Origin: Leptospira ognonensis
GTDB lineage: Bacteria; Spirochaetota; Leptospiria; Leptospirales; Leptospiraceae
Reading direction: 5' to 3'
DNA: 64,000 bases
Assembly: GCF_004770745.1 (NCBI RefSeq)
Contig: NZ_RQGD01000005.1
Span: 62,001 to 126,000 of the forward strand
Within the stretch, counting starts at the first letter, position 1; every line of letters begins with the position of its first letter. This document shows positions 1 through 8,965 of this stretch, in pieces. The position numbers were made by a program, and so were the translations under genes. Below the pieces are notes generated by a model. That model was not told where the DNA came from, did not search any database, and saw only the letters and a list, made by a program, of their open reading frames with translations.

Positions 1-1350
1 TATGCCTACTCCAATTCGACCTTAAAGGATTTTCTTTTTGAACTAGAATTGGCCAGTGGGATCTCTCTACGGAAGTGGTCCAAAGATTGGTTAGAGACGA
101 AAGGAACAAATGAAATCGAATTTGTCTCTGAATGTTCGGATCGTTTTTTAAAATGGAAGGTCATCCAATCAAAACCTGGAATGGAAAACAAATTTCGAGA
201 CCATAAAATCAACATTGGAATTTATAAATTCGATGCCAATCAGAAGAATGATTCTCTTCCCGCCTTGGTATATGATTCTTTTCCAATCATCTATACAGGC
301 AGAGCCACAAGTTATGTTCAGGAAGTGAAAGATTGTCCTGATTTCATTCTGGTCAATGCCGAAGACCAGGACTTCGTAACATGGAAATGGAAGGATGTCG
401 ATCTTGAGAAAGTTAAATATATACTTAAGTACGATACAAATTCTTTCCGTAAATTGATGCTTTGGAATGCTCTCGCGCAGCAAATAGAGTTAGGTGAGAT
501 TACGTTTGAAGATTTCTATAAGACCGCAACAGAAATAATTCCGGGAGAAGAAAGTAGTAAATTGAAAAAATGGATTCTCGCCAATTTATCATCCGACAGA
601 GGTTACTCTTATTTTACATCCCGATTTTGGTTTCCAAATGAGAAAAGAGATATAGACATTAAGAAACTTTCCACATTCTTATGGGAAGGATTGTCTCAAG
701 AAAAACCGCAAACTGACTTACAAAAATATTGGTTCTCAGCCTTCCTTGATTCTACCTTTCTCAAAGAAGACCAAGAACGACTTTGGAACCTTTTCATAGG
801 TAAAACAAATATCATAGGATTGAAGTTAGATCAGGACCAGCGTTGGTCCATCTTGATTAAACTTTCCTCATTAGGATATAAATCGGATGAGTTTCGGACT
901 AGCATAGAAACAGAAAAGAAAATTGATACCAGCTCACGCGGAACTAATTCTGCCTTAAGTGTAGAAGCAACTTCACCAAGTATCGAGATAAAAACAAAAT
1001 GGTTCAAGGAGTTAGTAAATCCAAAATCTTCTTCTCATTCCACTGCTACCTTGAGATCCGTTGCGTATCAATTGTTTCCCGTTTATCAAAAAGAACTGCA
1101 ACTTCCATTCTTTAAACTATATTTAGAGGCTCTGGATAAATTTGATAAAATAGATGATGAAAACTATTTAGATGGATTTGCCAAAAGTTTAACGCCAGAT
1201 TTTTGCTCGGCGGAGTCGAAACATCTTCTTTCAAAATTTGTAAACAGTCATTCTAAATTGCCAGCATCTATTAAAAAAACTCTCAAGAAACAAATCGATT
1301 TAGAAGAAAGATGTATCCTTATGAAAAAGAAAAACCTTAGCTTAAAATAA
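1..1350 (+). CDS. M1 family aminopeptidase (PepN type), C-terminal part, cut by window edge
   Basis: The frame is open from base 1, so the gene starts outside the window and about 449 residues are visible. The first visible residues, around TLKDFLFELELASG, then LRKWSKDWLET, match the stretch after the catalytic domain of M1 zinc aminopeptidases, where T-L-x-D-F, A-S-G and W-x-x-x-W-L are typical. The rest is a helical segment like the ERAP1-type C-terminal domain, as in the Streptomyces lividans-type PepN. The HExxH and GAMEN motifs would lie upstream and cannot be checked. The family removes N-terminal residues from peptides in the cytoplasm. An internal TTG at 49 could be mistaken for a start, but the conserved residues before it argue against that. 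The first TRL lipoprotein gene follows after 10 bases. Confidence 0.8.
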   Translation, partial: YAYSNSTLKDFLFELELASGISLRKWSKDWLETKGTNEIEFVSECSDRFLKWKVIQSKPGMENKFRDHKINIGIYKFDANQKNDSLPALVYDSFPIIYTGRATSYVQEVKDCPDFILVNAEDQDFVTWKWKDVDLEKVKYILKYDTNSFRKLMLWNALAQQIELGEITFEDFYKTATEIIPGEESSKLKKWILANLSSDRGYSYFTSRFWFPNEKRDIDIKKLSTFLWEGLSQEKPQTDLQKYWFSAFLDSTFLKEDQERLWNLFIGKTNIIGLKLDQDQRWSILIKLSSLGYKSDEFRTSIETEKKIDTSSRGTNSALSVEATSPSIEIKTKWFKELVNPKSSSHSTATLRSVAYQLFPVYQKELQLPFFKLYLEALDKFDKIDDENYLDGFAKSLTPDFCSAESKHLLSKFVNSHSKLPASIKKTLKKQIDLEERCILMKKKNLSLK

Positions 1351-1360
1351 TTTTTCTTTC

Positions 1361-1666
1361 ATGAAACTTGTCTTCTATTTCCTAATGCTGGCATTAACCT
1401 ACTCCTGCGCTTCCCCGGGTGCAGGACCAAAAGGTCAAATCTATTCAAATACAAAGATAGGTATTTACGCAACAGGCGAAAAGTCGACTAACGAGGGGAC
1501 AGCTTGTACCCATTCCATTTTAGGTCTTTTTGCATTTGGTGACTCTAGCATTCATACTATAAAAGAAAAATCGGGTATAAAAGAAGTTACAGACGTTAAT
1601 TGGCAAGCCAAAAATTTTCTGGGTCTATATGCATCACTCTGTGTAATCATTGGTGGTAAATCCTGA
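1361..1666 (+). CDS. TRL-like family lipoprotein
   Basis: A 101-residue protein with a hydrophobic signal peptide ending in TYSC at about residue 16, which suggests a lipid-anchored envelope protein. The mature part has the TRL-like family pattern: G-P-K-G near the N-terminus, a central A-C-T-H-S-I-L-G, then F-G-D-S-S-I and a closing Y-A-S-L-C. Two Cys in the mature part are shared with its neighbours and may form a disulphide. Its TGA stop shares a base with the ATG of the next gene, a paralogue, so the two are probably translated together. The family has no known biochemical function. Confidence 0.75.
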   Translation: MKLVFYFLMLALTYSCASPGAGPKGQIYSNTKIGIYATGEKSTNEGTACTHSILGLFAFGDSSIHTIKEKSGIKEVTDVNWQAKNFLGLYASLCVIIGGKS

Positions 1667-1986
1667 TGAAGCGATGCCTCATGCTCTTTTTTTTAATGAT
1701 TCATTGCCAGTGTATAAATTTTGGAAATCCGCAAGGAGTTGGTCCGACGGGAATTTTCTATAGCCATTATACTCTTGGGTACTCCGAAAATGTTACACCG
1801 GAGAAAGATACAAAAGTGGGAAAAGCCTGCACCAACCGAACATTCTTTCTTTATACATCAGGTGATAGTAGCATTGGTGCAGCTGCTCGAAACGGAAATA
1901 TAACAGAAATTAAATCAGTAAACAAAGAGGCTTTGAATTTTCTTCTACTCTATTCCTCTTTGTGTACAATAGTAACCGGAAACTAG
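1666..1986 (+). CDS. TRL-like family lipoprotein, second of a tandem pair
   Basis: A 106-residue paralogue of the preceding protein. It keeps G-V-G-P-T-G, K-A-C-T-N, G-D-S-S-I and Y-S-S-L-C-T-I-V. The signal peptide ends near IHCQC, so a lipoprotein is likely. It begins inside the stop codon of its neighbour. It ends two bases before the convergent phosphodiesterase gene, leaving no room for a separate terminator. No function can be inferred beyond a small cell-envelope lipoprotein. Confidence 0.7.
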   Translation: MKRCLMLFFLMIHCQCINFGNPQGVGPTGIFYSHYTLGYSENVTPEKDTKVGKACTNRTFFLYTSGDSSIGAAARNGNITEIKSVNKEALNFLLLYSSLCTIVTGN

Positions 1987-1988
1987 AT

Positions 1989-2930
1989 TTATTTTCTAAA
2001 TGTTGATTCCAAAATATCTGGGTAGTCAGAAATGATTCCGTCAACTCCACATTCTTCTAGTCGTCTCATTTCTTTCGATTCGTTGACTGTCCAAGGAATG
2101 ACTTCCATTTTTGAGGAATGTGCCGATTGAACAAAACCTGGAGTCACAAACAAAAAGTAAGGTGAAATAATATTTACTTTAATCTCATTTGCAGTTTTCA
2201 AGATTTTATCTCTGTATCCATTTCCAAGTCCAATCGTCATTAAAAATCCTTGAAAATAAGTGGGAGCGAAAAGTGCACTTGTTCTTATTTTTGAATTCTT
2301 CTGCTGTACGTAAGGAATCGTTCTCATATCGAAAGATTGAATTGTAGCTCTTTCTACAACTTTAGCTTTCTCTATCGCAGATATTAAAAGATTGGTATGC
2401 TCTTCAACTAACACATCGGCTGCAGATCCATCGTCTGGAAACTTGGTTTCTATATTAAAGTTAAATTTCTGCTTCGATTGTTTTTCAAATTCGCTCACTT
2501 TTTGAAAAAATTCTTCCAATGAAAGCAGTTTTGTTCCAGGAACAGGAGACTGTTTTGGAAAAGAGGGATTTTTTTTCGTTCCGCAGTCCAAAGCTTGTAA
2601 TTCCGAAAGTGTCAGTAGGTAGAGAGATTTCTTTTCAATGTTTGATCCATCAGCATTTTGACAAATGATCGGATTCGTATCAGAATCATGGTGGATTACA
2701 ATTTTTTTATCTTTCGTTAAGACAGTATCCAATTCAAGGGTAACCATTTTATATTTCATGGCTTCCTCAAAGGCAGGCCATGTATTCTCGGGTTTTAATC
2801 CTCTTGCTCCTCGATGGCCCTGCAAATCCAAGGTGACGCGCATTCGATCAACCTTCTGAGGCGTAGAACTACAATTAAGGACAAATGCTAGAATTAGCGA
2901 AGAAAGTGTTAATGATACAAGTTGTTTCAT
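1989..2930 (-). CDS. glycerophosphodiester phosphodiesterase lipoprotein
   Basis: A 313-residue member of the GDPD family, which hydrolyses glycerophosphodiesters to glycerol 3-phosphate and an alcohol. The catalytic signature is clear: GHRGARG at about 38-44, PENT at 47-50, LELD, and IHHD, which supply the usual His, Arg and acidic metal-binding residues. A signal peptide ending in VLNC (Cys20) predicts a lipoprotein in the periplasm or outer membrane. It is the last gene of the minus-strand run that begins near 11.6 kb, 55 bases after the beta-propeller lipoprotein gene. It probably salvages phospholipid head groups. Confidence 0.88.
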   Translation of the reverse strand: MKQLVSLTLSSLILAFVLNCSSTPQKVDRMRVTLDLQGHRGARGLKPENTWPAFEEAMKYKMVTLELDTVLTKDKKIVIHHDSDTNPIICQNADGSNIEKKSLYLLTLSELQALDCGTKKNPSFPKQSPVPGTKLLSLEEFFQKVSEFEKQSKQKFNFNIETKFPDDGSAADVLVEEHTNLLISAIEKAKVVERATIQSFDMRTIPYVQQKNSKIRTSALFAPTYFQGFLMTIGLGNGYRDKILKTANEIKVNIISPYFLFVTPGFVQSAHSSKMEVIPWTVNESKEMRRLEECGVDGIISDYPDILESTFRK

Positions 2931-2985
2931 CAGATCTCCAAGTAGGAAAGATCATACATTGAAATGGCTTCTTGAAAACAATTTT

Positions 2986-5559
2986 TTAATTTTTCCAAGC
3001 CCCTGTTGAAGCATCAATCAAGGCTAGTCCACGAGCATCATAGGTTGAATTCACTGCATTAAAATTTCCGACGACGATCAATTGATTTCCATAAGGTATA
3101 ATTTGGTTCACTATGTTGTCAAACGTTGGTTGAAATGTATCCAAACTTCGATCACTTAAATTAACTCTCGCAAGTCCCTGCCGTGTACTTCCCAAAATGG
3201 ATGTAAAATCTCCTACAATATAGAGTAGGTTCTTACCATCATCATGAAATAAATTATAAACATTTCCTACAATGTTTGCGTTAAAAGTGGAAACAGAACT
3301 CAAATTTTTATCGATCGAAAACAAATTGGTCCTCGGTGATCCATTGATATTACTAAATATTCCTGCTACAAATAATGTATCGCCAATAAGTAAAGTTTGA
3401 AGAAAATACGAGGCTGTAGCAGAAGAAAGGTTCAACGATGTAGGTGTACTATTTCCAATATCAAACGCTGCGATAAAATTTCTAGAAAGTCCTCCGATAT
3501 TCGTAAAGACTCCAGAAGCATAAATGCGATTATCATAAATTCCTAAATCGAGTACATTATTGGAGGCACCTCCAGTCGGATACCAACTTTTTAAACTTCC
3601 GCTGCTTCTGTCCAATTCAGCAATACGATTACGAGTTGTCCCGTTGATCGTAGTAAAGTTACCTCCTACAAATATTGAATCGGTATTTGCTACCATGGCC
3701 GTTGCCGGTTGATTTATATTTGGTGCCCATGATGTTAAATTACCAGTATCTAAATCAAATTCCGCCAGATTATTTCTCGAATTGGAGTCTGCCGAGGTGA
3801 ACTGACCAGAAAAAATCAAACGTCTTTCATATTGATATAACTTTTGAATCGTCGCTCCACTTGAAAACTTCGCGTTCCAAGGTAGAGGAACTCCAGAATC
3901 TAAATCAATGGCCGCGGCAGCTATCCTCTCTATGTAACCGAATGCATCAAACGATCCTCCAAATAAAATAATATCTCCCCACTCATACACAGTTGTGAAC
4001 ATACTATTGCTATTCAAAGCAAATGATTTCATTTCCGCCGTACTTCGATTGTATGCAGCAATATTAATTCTTGCCTGTCCATTGAGAGATGTAAACGGCC
4101 CAGAAACGTAAACTGTATCGTTTGTAACACCTAAGTAATAAATTGGTTCATTTGAACTGTTTGGAGGATTCCAAGACGTAACCAATCCTGTTGAAACATC
4201 CACAGCTCCAATATTGATCCGAGATTGACCACCGATAGCGGTAAAACTTCCCGATAAATACATAGTATCGCCATACATAACGGCTGCCGATAGGCTTGTT
4301 CCCGTTATATTTGGATTCCAGGTAGTGACTGTTTGTGAGGCAATATCTATACATGCAATGTTTAAGCGTGCATTTCCATTTATTGTTGTAAACGTTCCTC
4401 TCACATACGCCTTTCCATTTGAGACCATTACACCAAAAAGAAAGGAGGCACCTGAGACAACGGGAGCCCAGGTATTATCAAAGGAGAGCATCGATATGCT
4501 AAACCTTCCCAATCCGTTAACTGTTGTCCCATTAATGGATGGAAAATTTCCTGCAGCATATAAATAACCACTATTAACTGTAAGCTGCCAGATCTTATTG
4601 CCAATGCTGGGATTAAAAGAGGAAATGATGGAACCGTCACTCGGACTTAATGCAGCAATATAATTTTTGGCAATTCCATTCACTGTGGTAAAATTTCCAC
4701 CTATGAACAATTTTCCATCACTTAACACCATGGATTCGATCTTTGCATTTGTGGATGCATTCCAACTATGGAGTGTACAATCAGATTTTATCCTCGCAAT
4801 GTTATTACGTGTTTGTCCAAGTATAGTTGCGAATTCACCTGCTACAAATACTCCACCTTCGCCATCGGATATAATGGATGTTATGTCTAAACCTCCTGAT
4901 ACAGGATAAGCTCTAAAATAATTACATTTAGAAGGTGGAGTTAATGTTTCTGTAGCCTTCGATATAGCTCCTATAGCACCTGTTGGTGGTGTAACAAAGA
5001 CAAAAGATCCTCCCATGTACAATTTGCTTCCATCTAGGGAAATGCGATAGTCATTCCCAGGATTAGGCTTCCACAGGGAAAATGGCAAGAGTTCACAATT
5101 GATGATCAGTTCATTTTTTAAAGAATCCGTGAGCGTTCCCTCAGGTTTGTTTACGGAACAAGATTGTGTGTCTGGTTGACCCGACACTGTTAATGTATAA
5201 GTCTCTCCCAGACGTAAGCTTTCATCATATTCAAATTCACCATTCGTAAGAATGGTTTTCTCTTCCTCTCGATTATTTTTGATTTTGAGAATGCTTGAGT
5301 ATCCAAGACCTTGCACCTTTCCTGCTAGCTTTGTCAAACCTAACCCTTGGTTCCCTGCTTGTCCTGAGCCAAAACCTGGAATTCCACAAAATGTGGTGGG
5401 GTCGTTCGTCACTGCTTTTACAATCAAGGATAAAGTTAGCCCCAAGGTTTTGGGATCGCAGGGATGGTTCAAATCAGGCGGTTTACAATTGCCACTGAAC
5501 AGAAACATGCAAATGTTCAGGAATACTAATGTTCTACGGGCACCAAACATGATGACCAT
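2986..5559 (-). CDS. large beta-propeller repeat lipoprotein
   Basis: An 857-residue protein. A signal peptide ends in FSGNC (Cys25), then KPPDLN and a Cys-rich region to about residue 65. A small Ig/carboxypeptidase-like segment may lie at about 75-145. The rest consists of about a dozen repeats of roughly 50 residues with the pattern G-G-x-F-T-x-I-N-G-x-x-R-N-x-I-A, followed by W-N-P or similar. This resembles the DUF5122/delta-60 beta-propeller type. It is probably a surface-exposed or periplasmic binding protein of unknown ligand. Met4 (codon at 5548-5550) is an alternative start that would put the 5551-5576 hairpin directly upstream. It follows fliG on the same strand. Confidence 0.7.
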   Translation of the reverse strand: MVIMFGARRTLVFLNICMFLFSGNCKPPDLNHPCDPKTLGLTLSLIVKAVTNDPTTFCGIPGFGSGQAGNQGLGLTKLAGKVQGLGYSSILKIKNNREEEKTILTNGEFEYDESLRLGETYTLTVSGQPDTQSCSVNKPEGTLTDSLKNELIINCELLPFSLWKPNPGNDYRISLDGSKLYMGGSFVFVTPPTGAIGAISKATETLTPPSKCNYFRAYPVSGGLDITSIISDGEGGVFVAGEFATILGQTRNNIARIKSDCTLHSWNASTNAKIESMVLSDGKLFIGGNFTTVNGIAKNYIAALSPSDGSIISSFNPSIGNKIWQLTVNSGYLYAAGNFPSINGTTVNGLGRFSISMLSFDNTWAPVVSGASFLFGVMVSNGKAYVRGTFTTINGNARLNIACIDIASQTVTTWNPNITGTSLSAAVMYGDTMYLSGSFTAIGGQSRINIGAVDVSTGLVTSWNPPNSSNEPIYYLGVTNDTVYVSGPFTSLNGQARINIAAYNRSTAEMKSFALNSNSMFTTVYEWGDIILFGGSFDAFGYIERIAAAAIDLDSGVPLPWNAKFSSGATIQKLYQYERRLIFSGQFTSADSNSRNNLAEFDLDTGNLTSWAPNINQPATAMVANTDSIFVGGNFTTINGTTRNRIAELDRSSGSLKSWYPTGGASNNVLDLGIYDNRIYASGVFTNIGGLSRNFIAAFDIGNSTPTSLNLSSATASYFLQTLLIGDTLFVAGIFSNINGSPRTNLFSIDKNLSSVSTFNANIVGNVYNLFHDDGKNLLYIVGDFTSILGSTRQGLARVNLSDRSLDTFQPTFDNIVNQIIPYGNQLIVVGNFNAVNSTYDARGLALIDASTGAWKN

Positions 5560-5576
5560 TCTTAAAAATGGTCATC
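5551..5576 (-). promoter_or_regulatory. perfect inverted repeat between fliG and the propeller lipoprotein start
   Basis: GATGACCATT at 5551-5560 is exactly reverse-complementary to 5567-5576, with a six-base loop. In the minus-strand transcript it sits after the fliG stop and covers the first possible start codon (5559), or ends right before the alternative ATG at 5550. No U-run follows, so it does not look like an intrinsic terminator. It could limit translation of the lipoprotein or protect the 3' end of fliG mRNA. The symmetry is seen in the sequence; the role is inferred. Confidence 0.45.
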
Positions 5577-5606
5577 AGAGGTCGATCAAAGTGTATGCGT
5601 ATTCTA

Positions 5607-6620
5607 TTATACGACGAGTTCGTCTTCGCCCGCACGGGCAACCACAATCTCTCCCGCTTCCTCGAGTTTACGTATGATATTTACAATTTTTTGTTGTGCA
5701 TCTTCGACGTCTTTCAATCGCACAGGTCCCATAAAATCCATATCTTCTCGGAGTAGATTGGCGGCACGCTTCGACATGTTCTTGAAAATCTTATCTTGCA
5801 CTTCCGAATCCACAGACTTTAACGCTTTCGCTAAGTCTGTGTTATCCACTTCTCGCATAACCTTTTGGATGGCACGGTCATCGAGCAATACGATATCTTC
5901 GAAGACAAACATCCGTTTTTTAATCTCTTCTGCTAGTTCTGGGTCTTCTTCTTCCAGGGCTTCAATGATTGTTTTTTCTGTACCCCTATCCACAAGGTTT
6001 AGGATTTCGACGACTGAATCTATACCTCCAGCAGACGTATAGTCTTCAGAAGCAAGAGTTGATAATTTTCTCTCTAGCACGCGTTCCACTTCGCGCAAAA
6101 CATCTGGTGATACTCGGTCCATGGTCGCAATACGTTTTGCAACTTCTGCTTGGATCTGATGTGGTAAGTTCGAAAGGATATTCGAAGCCTTTTGAGGATC
6201 AAGATACGATAAAATTAAGGCAATGGTTTGCGGGTGCTCACCCTGGATAAAGTTGAGTAGGTGAGCTGGGTCTGTCCTTCGGATAAAGTCAAACGGACGA
6301 ACTTGTAGCGAGGATGTTAATCGATTGATGATATCGATCGCTTTTTGATTCCCGAGGGCTTTCTCTAACAAGCCTCTAGCAAAGTCGATACCACCGTTAG
6401 TGATGAATTCCTGTGCCATCATGAGTTCATTGAACTCGACGAGCACCTTTTCTTTATCTTCAGGAGTGATCTTATCTAAACGCGCAATTTCGAATGTGAT
6501 TTGCTCAATCTCATCTTCACGTAAATGTTTGAATATCTCGGCGGCTACTTCATTGCCTACGGCCACGAGAAAAATGGCCGCTTTCTGTCTACCAGTCAGT
6601 GAAGGTTTCTTATTGAGCAT
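5607..6620 (-). CDS. fliG: flagellar motor switch protein FliG
   Basis: A 337-residue FliG of normal length. FliG sits in the cytoplasmic C-ring, binds FliF through its N-terminal domain and FliM through its middle domain, and couples to the stator through its C-terminal charged helix. Visible landmarks are the EHPQTIA motif at 128-134, the GGI at about 198-200, the MFVF hinge at 237-240, and the charged helix near DDRAIQKVMREVD (247-259). The gene lies inside a run of beta-propeller lipoproteins rather than among other flagellar genes. Leptospires often carry several fliG copies, so this may be one paralogue. Confidence 0.95.
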   Translation of the reverse strand: MLNKKPSLTGRQKAAIFLVAVGNEVAAEIFKHLREDEIEQITFEIARLDKITPEDKEKVLVEFNELMMAQEFITNGGIDFARGLLEKALGNQKAIDIINRLTSSLQVRPFDFIRRTDPAHLLNFIQGEHPQTIALILSYLDPQKASNILSNLPHQIQAEVAKRIATMDRVSPDVLREVERVLERKLSTLASEDYTSAGGIDSVVEILNLVDRGTEKTIIEALEEEDPELAEEIKKRMFVFEDIVLLDDRAIQKVMREVDNTDLAKALKSVDSEVQDKIFKNMSKRAANLLREDMDFMGPVRLKDVEDAQQKIVNIIRKLEEAGEIVVARAGEDELVV

Positions 6621-6703
6621 GAGTTCTGTCTGAAATCCTGATTACTAATTGTATCGGCGAGAATTCTAAAAAACAACAAGATTAAAATTCTAAGTTTTTT
6701 CCA

Positions 6704-8965
6704 CTATTCTGAGAATTGTATCAATCCTAACCCCATCTGAGTTTTAGAATTCAAAGTCGAAAACGTGCCACCCACGCTAAAGGTTTTTTTTCCGATTGTT
6801 TGCAAAGTATTGATTTCCCTGTTACAGCTAGGGTTGCTCGCACTAACAGTTGTCGCTCCAAAGCTATATTGGGCAAGACCCCCAAGGGATGTCTCTCCCG
6901 ACGATACCATACTTCCACCGACAACCATTCGATTTTCTTTTTTGAGGATATCACGAACGAGACCATTTACAGAAATTTCCGTTGATACAATTTGTTTCAC
7001 ATTTTCGCCCGAGACTGAAACCAAACCATTGATGGGTGTATCTTCCCAGCTTGTCAAATTTCCCATGATATAGATACGATCTGCAATCTTAGTTATTTTT
7101 TCAATGCTACCAACAAATTTAAAATTCGTATCTTTGACTTGTCCTGTTAAACGATCAATAAGGCATAGTTGGTTACAGCTCACGTTCGAAATCTTTGTGA
7201 AGGAACCTGCGCACAAGTAGTCACCTCGGTATACAATGCAAGACTTGACATCTCCATCTGGCAAAGCCTGAAACTCTCTAACTAAAGCACCTGATGTCGG
7301 ATTTAATTTCGCAAATCTCGGTCTAGCATTATTACTTATCAATTGAAAATTACCCGCTATCAGTAAGTCACCATCCATATTGAATACTTTGTTCACGGTA
7401 CCATCAATACTCGGAAAAAAGTTTTGGTCTACTTCACCTGATACAGGATTGATTTTTGCTAAGTAACGTTGACTCGAGGAACCAATGCGAAAGAAACTTC
7501 CTCCCAAAATGATAGATGAGCCAAAACGCTCACCTGATTTCATAAACCCTCCCGTCGGAAATTGAAGATCGACGTCGGTTATTTTGATTTCTGTTAAATT
7601 AATCCCCGCAAAGTCTTTACGGCTGGCACCGCCGATCGATTGAAAGCTACCACCGGCTAACAAATTACCATCTTTGACGAGAAGTGAACTCACGGTTGAT
7701 GACGGAAACGGATTGAAAGTAAAATCTAAATCTTTTTTGCTAGGATCAAATTTTATCAAGTTGGAACGAATACCTTGCGAAAAAGATACTGAAAATTGTC
7801 CTGCCAGATAAACAAATCCATCATTGAGTTCACAATCTACGATATTGTTGGCGCTAACAAGGGACGGAATTTTATAATTCGTATCAACGGTTGCTGAAGC
7901 TTGGCTAACTTTTAATAAACCATTCAACCCCCCATTGCTCGAAAATCTTCCGCATGCATATAAAGATCCATCCGAAAGATTTCCACTCGCGATCAATTTT
8001 ACAACGTTATTATTTGTAGCAGAAAAAGTAAAATTCGTACCAAAGCCTGCATCCAAAGTTGGCACTCCAGAGATATCAACGGATGCCAAGTGTGGTCGAA
8101 CAGTAGCAGCGACGGTATCAAATCTCCCACCTAAAAACAAGCGAGTTCCATCGCTTGAACCAGCTAACGCATTGATTGAAAATGAAGTTCCTGTGATGGA
8201 AATGCTCCAAGTACTGTCGATTACGCCTGTTAAACTATATTTTGCGAGTCCAGTCCTTGTTTGCCCGTCAATTGTCGTAAAAAAACCGCCAAGATAAACT
8301 GCAGATCCAACCTGTGTAACGGAAAATACTGAATTGGTGGGAGTTGTGGCCCTCGACCAAGCAGTATCAACTGCGTCCGTATTTAGATCAATCGCCGCAA
8401 TCCCACTCGTGGTGGCATTTCCGTCAATCGCATTGAATGATCCGACCAAGATCATCTTATTATTGGAAAGTATGTATCCGGTTCGAATTTGACCATTTAC
8501 TGACGGAGCAAATGAAGAGATTGTTCCATCTGCATTGATTCTTGCAATGTTCGTCCGGGTCTGGTCATCGACTGCAGTAAATAATCCAAGGAGGTAAGTC
8601 CTTCCTGATCCGTCCACGAGGATCTTATTCACTTGTGTGCCCGTAACTAGGATTTGTTTATTCTTTACCAAAGATCCATCTGAGAATTTTAATTCCGCAT
8701 ATTTATCTGTAGGGAATCCAATCGAACCAAACTCTCCGATAACGTAGAGACTATCGCCAATTCTCACTTGAGAGGCGACGACACCATTGGTTTGTGGAAA
8801 TGCAACCGTACTCGGGTCAATATCTGTTTGCGGTTGCTCCGTGGTGGCACCTAAATTTAGGAATGCCAGTAGAAATAGTAGCTGGTTACGTGGGTCATCT
8901 TTAGATCCTTTTGTAAAGGAACACTGAAGGCAGATGAGTAAGAATAAAAAATAGATTCTCATCAT
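6704..8965 (-). CDS. beta-propeller (delta-60-like) lipoprotein
   Basis: A 753-residue protein with a short signal peptide ending in CLQC (Cys15), then a hydrophobic stretch at about 28-38. The remainder repeats units such as G-G-F-F-T-T-I-D-G-Q-T-R-T-G-L-A and G-G-R-F-D-T, with Y-x-L-T/N-x-x-G-x-x-D between them, as in delta-60/DUF5122 propeller proteins. It is a divergent relative of the 857-residue protein on the other side of fliG. Its ATG overlaps the stop of the preceding gene by four bases (8962-8965), and fliG follows after 83 bases. It is probably an envelope-anchored scaffold or binding protein; the ligand is unknown. Confidence 0.7.
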   Translation of the reverse strand: MMRIYFLFLLICLQCSFTKGSKDDPRNQLLFLLAFLNLGATTEQPQTDIDPSTVAFPQTNGVVASQVRIGDSLYVIGEFGSIGFPTDKYAELKFSDGSLVKNKQILVTGTQVNKILVDGSGRTYLLGLFTAVDDQTRTNIARINADGTISSFAPSVNGQIRTGYILSNNKMILVGSFNAIDGNATTSGIAAIDLNTDAVDTAWSRATTPTNSVFSVTQVGSAVYLGGFFTTIDGQTRTGLAKYSLTGVIDSTWSISITGTSFSINALAGSSDGTRLFLGGRFDTVAATVRPHLASVDISGVPTLDAGFGTNFTFSATNNNVVKLIASGNLSDGSLYACGRFSSNGGLNGLLKVSQASATVDTNYKIPSLVSANNIVDCELNDGFVYLAGQFSVSFSQGIRSNLIKFDPSKKDLDFTFNPFPSSTVSSLLVKDGNLLAGGSFQSIGGASRKDFAGINLTEIKITDVDLQFPTGGFMKSGERFGSSIILGGSFFRIGSSSQRYLAKINPVSGEVDQNFFPSIDGTVNKVFNMDGDLLIAGNFQLISNNARPRFAKLNPTSGALVREFQALPDGDVKSCIVYRGDYLCAGSFTKISNVSCNQLCLIDRLTGQVKDTNFKFVGSIEKITKIADRIYIMGNLTSWEDTPINGLVSVSGENVKQIVSTEISVNGLVRDILKKENRMVVGGSMVSSGETSLGGLAQYSFGATTVSASNPSCNREINTLQTIGKKTFSVGGTFSTLNSKTQMGLGLIQFSE

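Noticed and set aside
5252..5677. Long plus-strand frame across the lipoprotein start and the end of fliG
   Set aside because: It is antisense to two well-supported genes and has no recognisable protein pattern.
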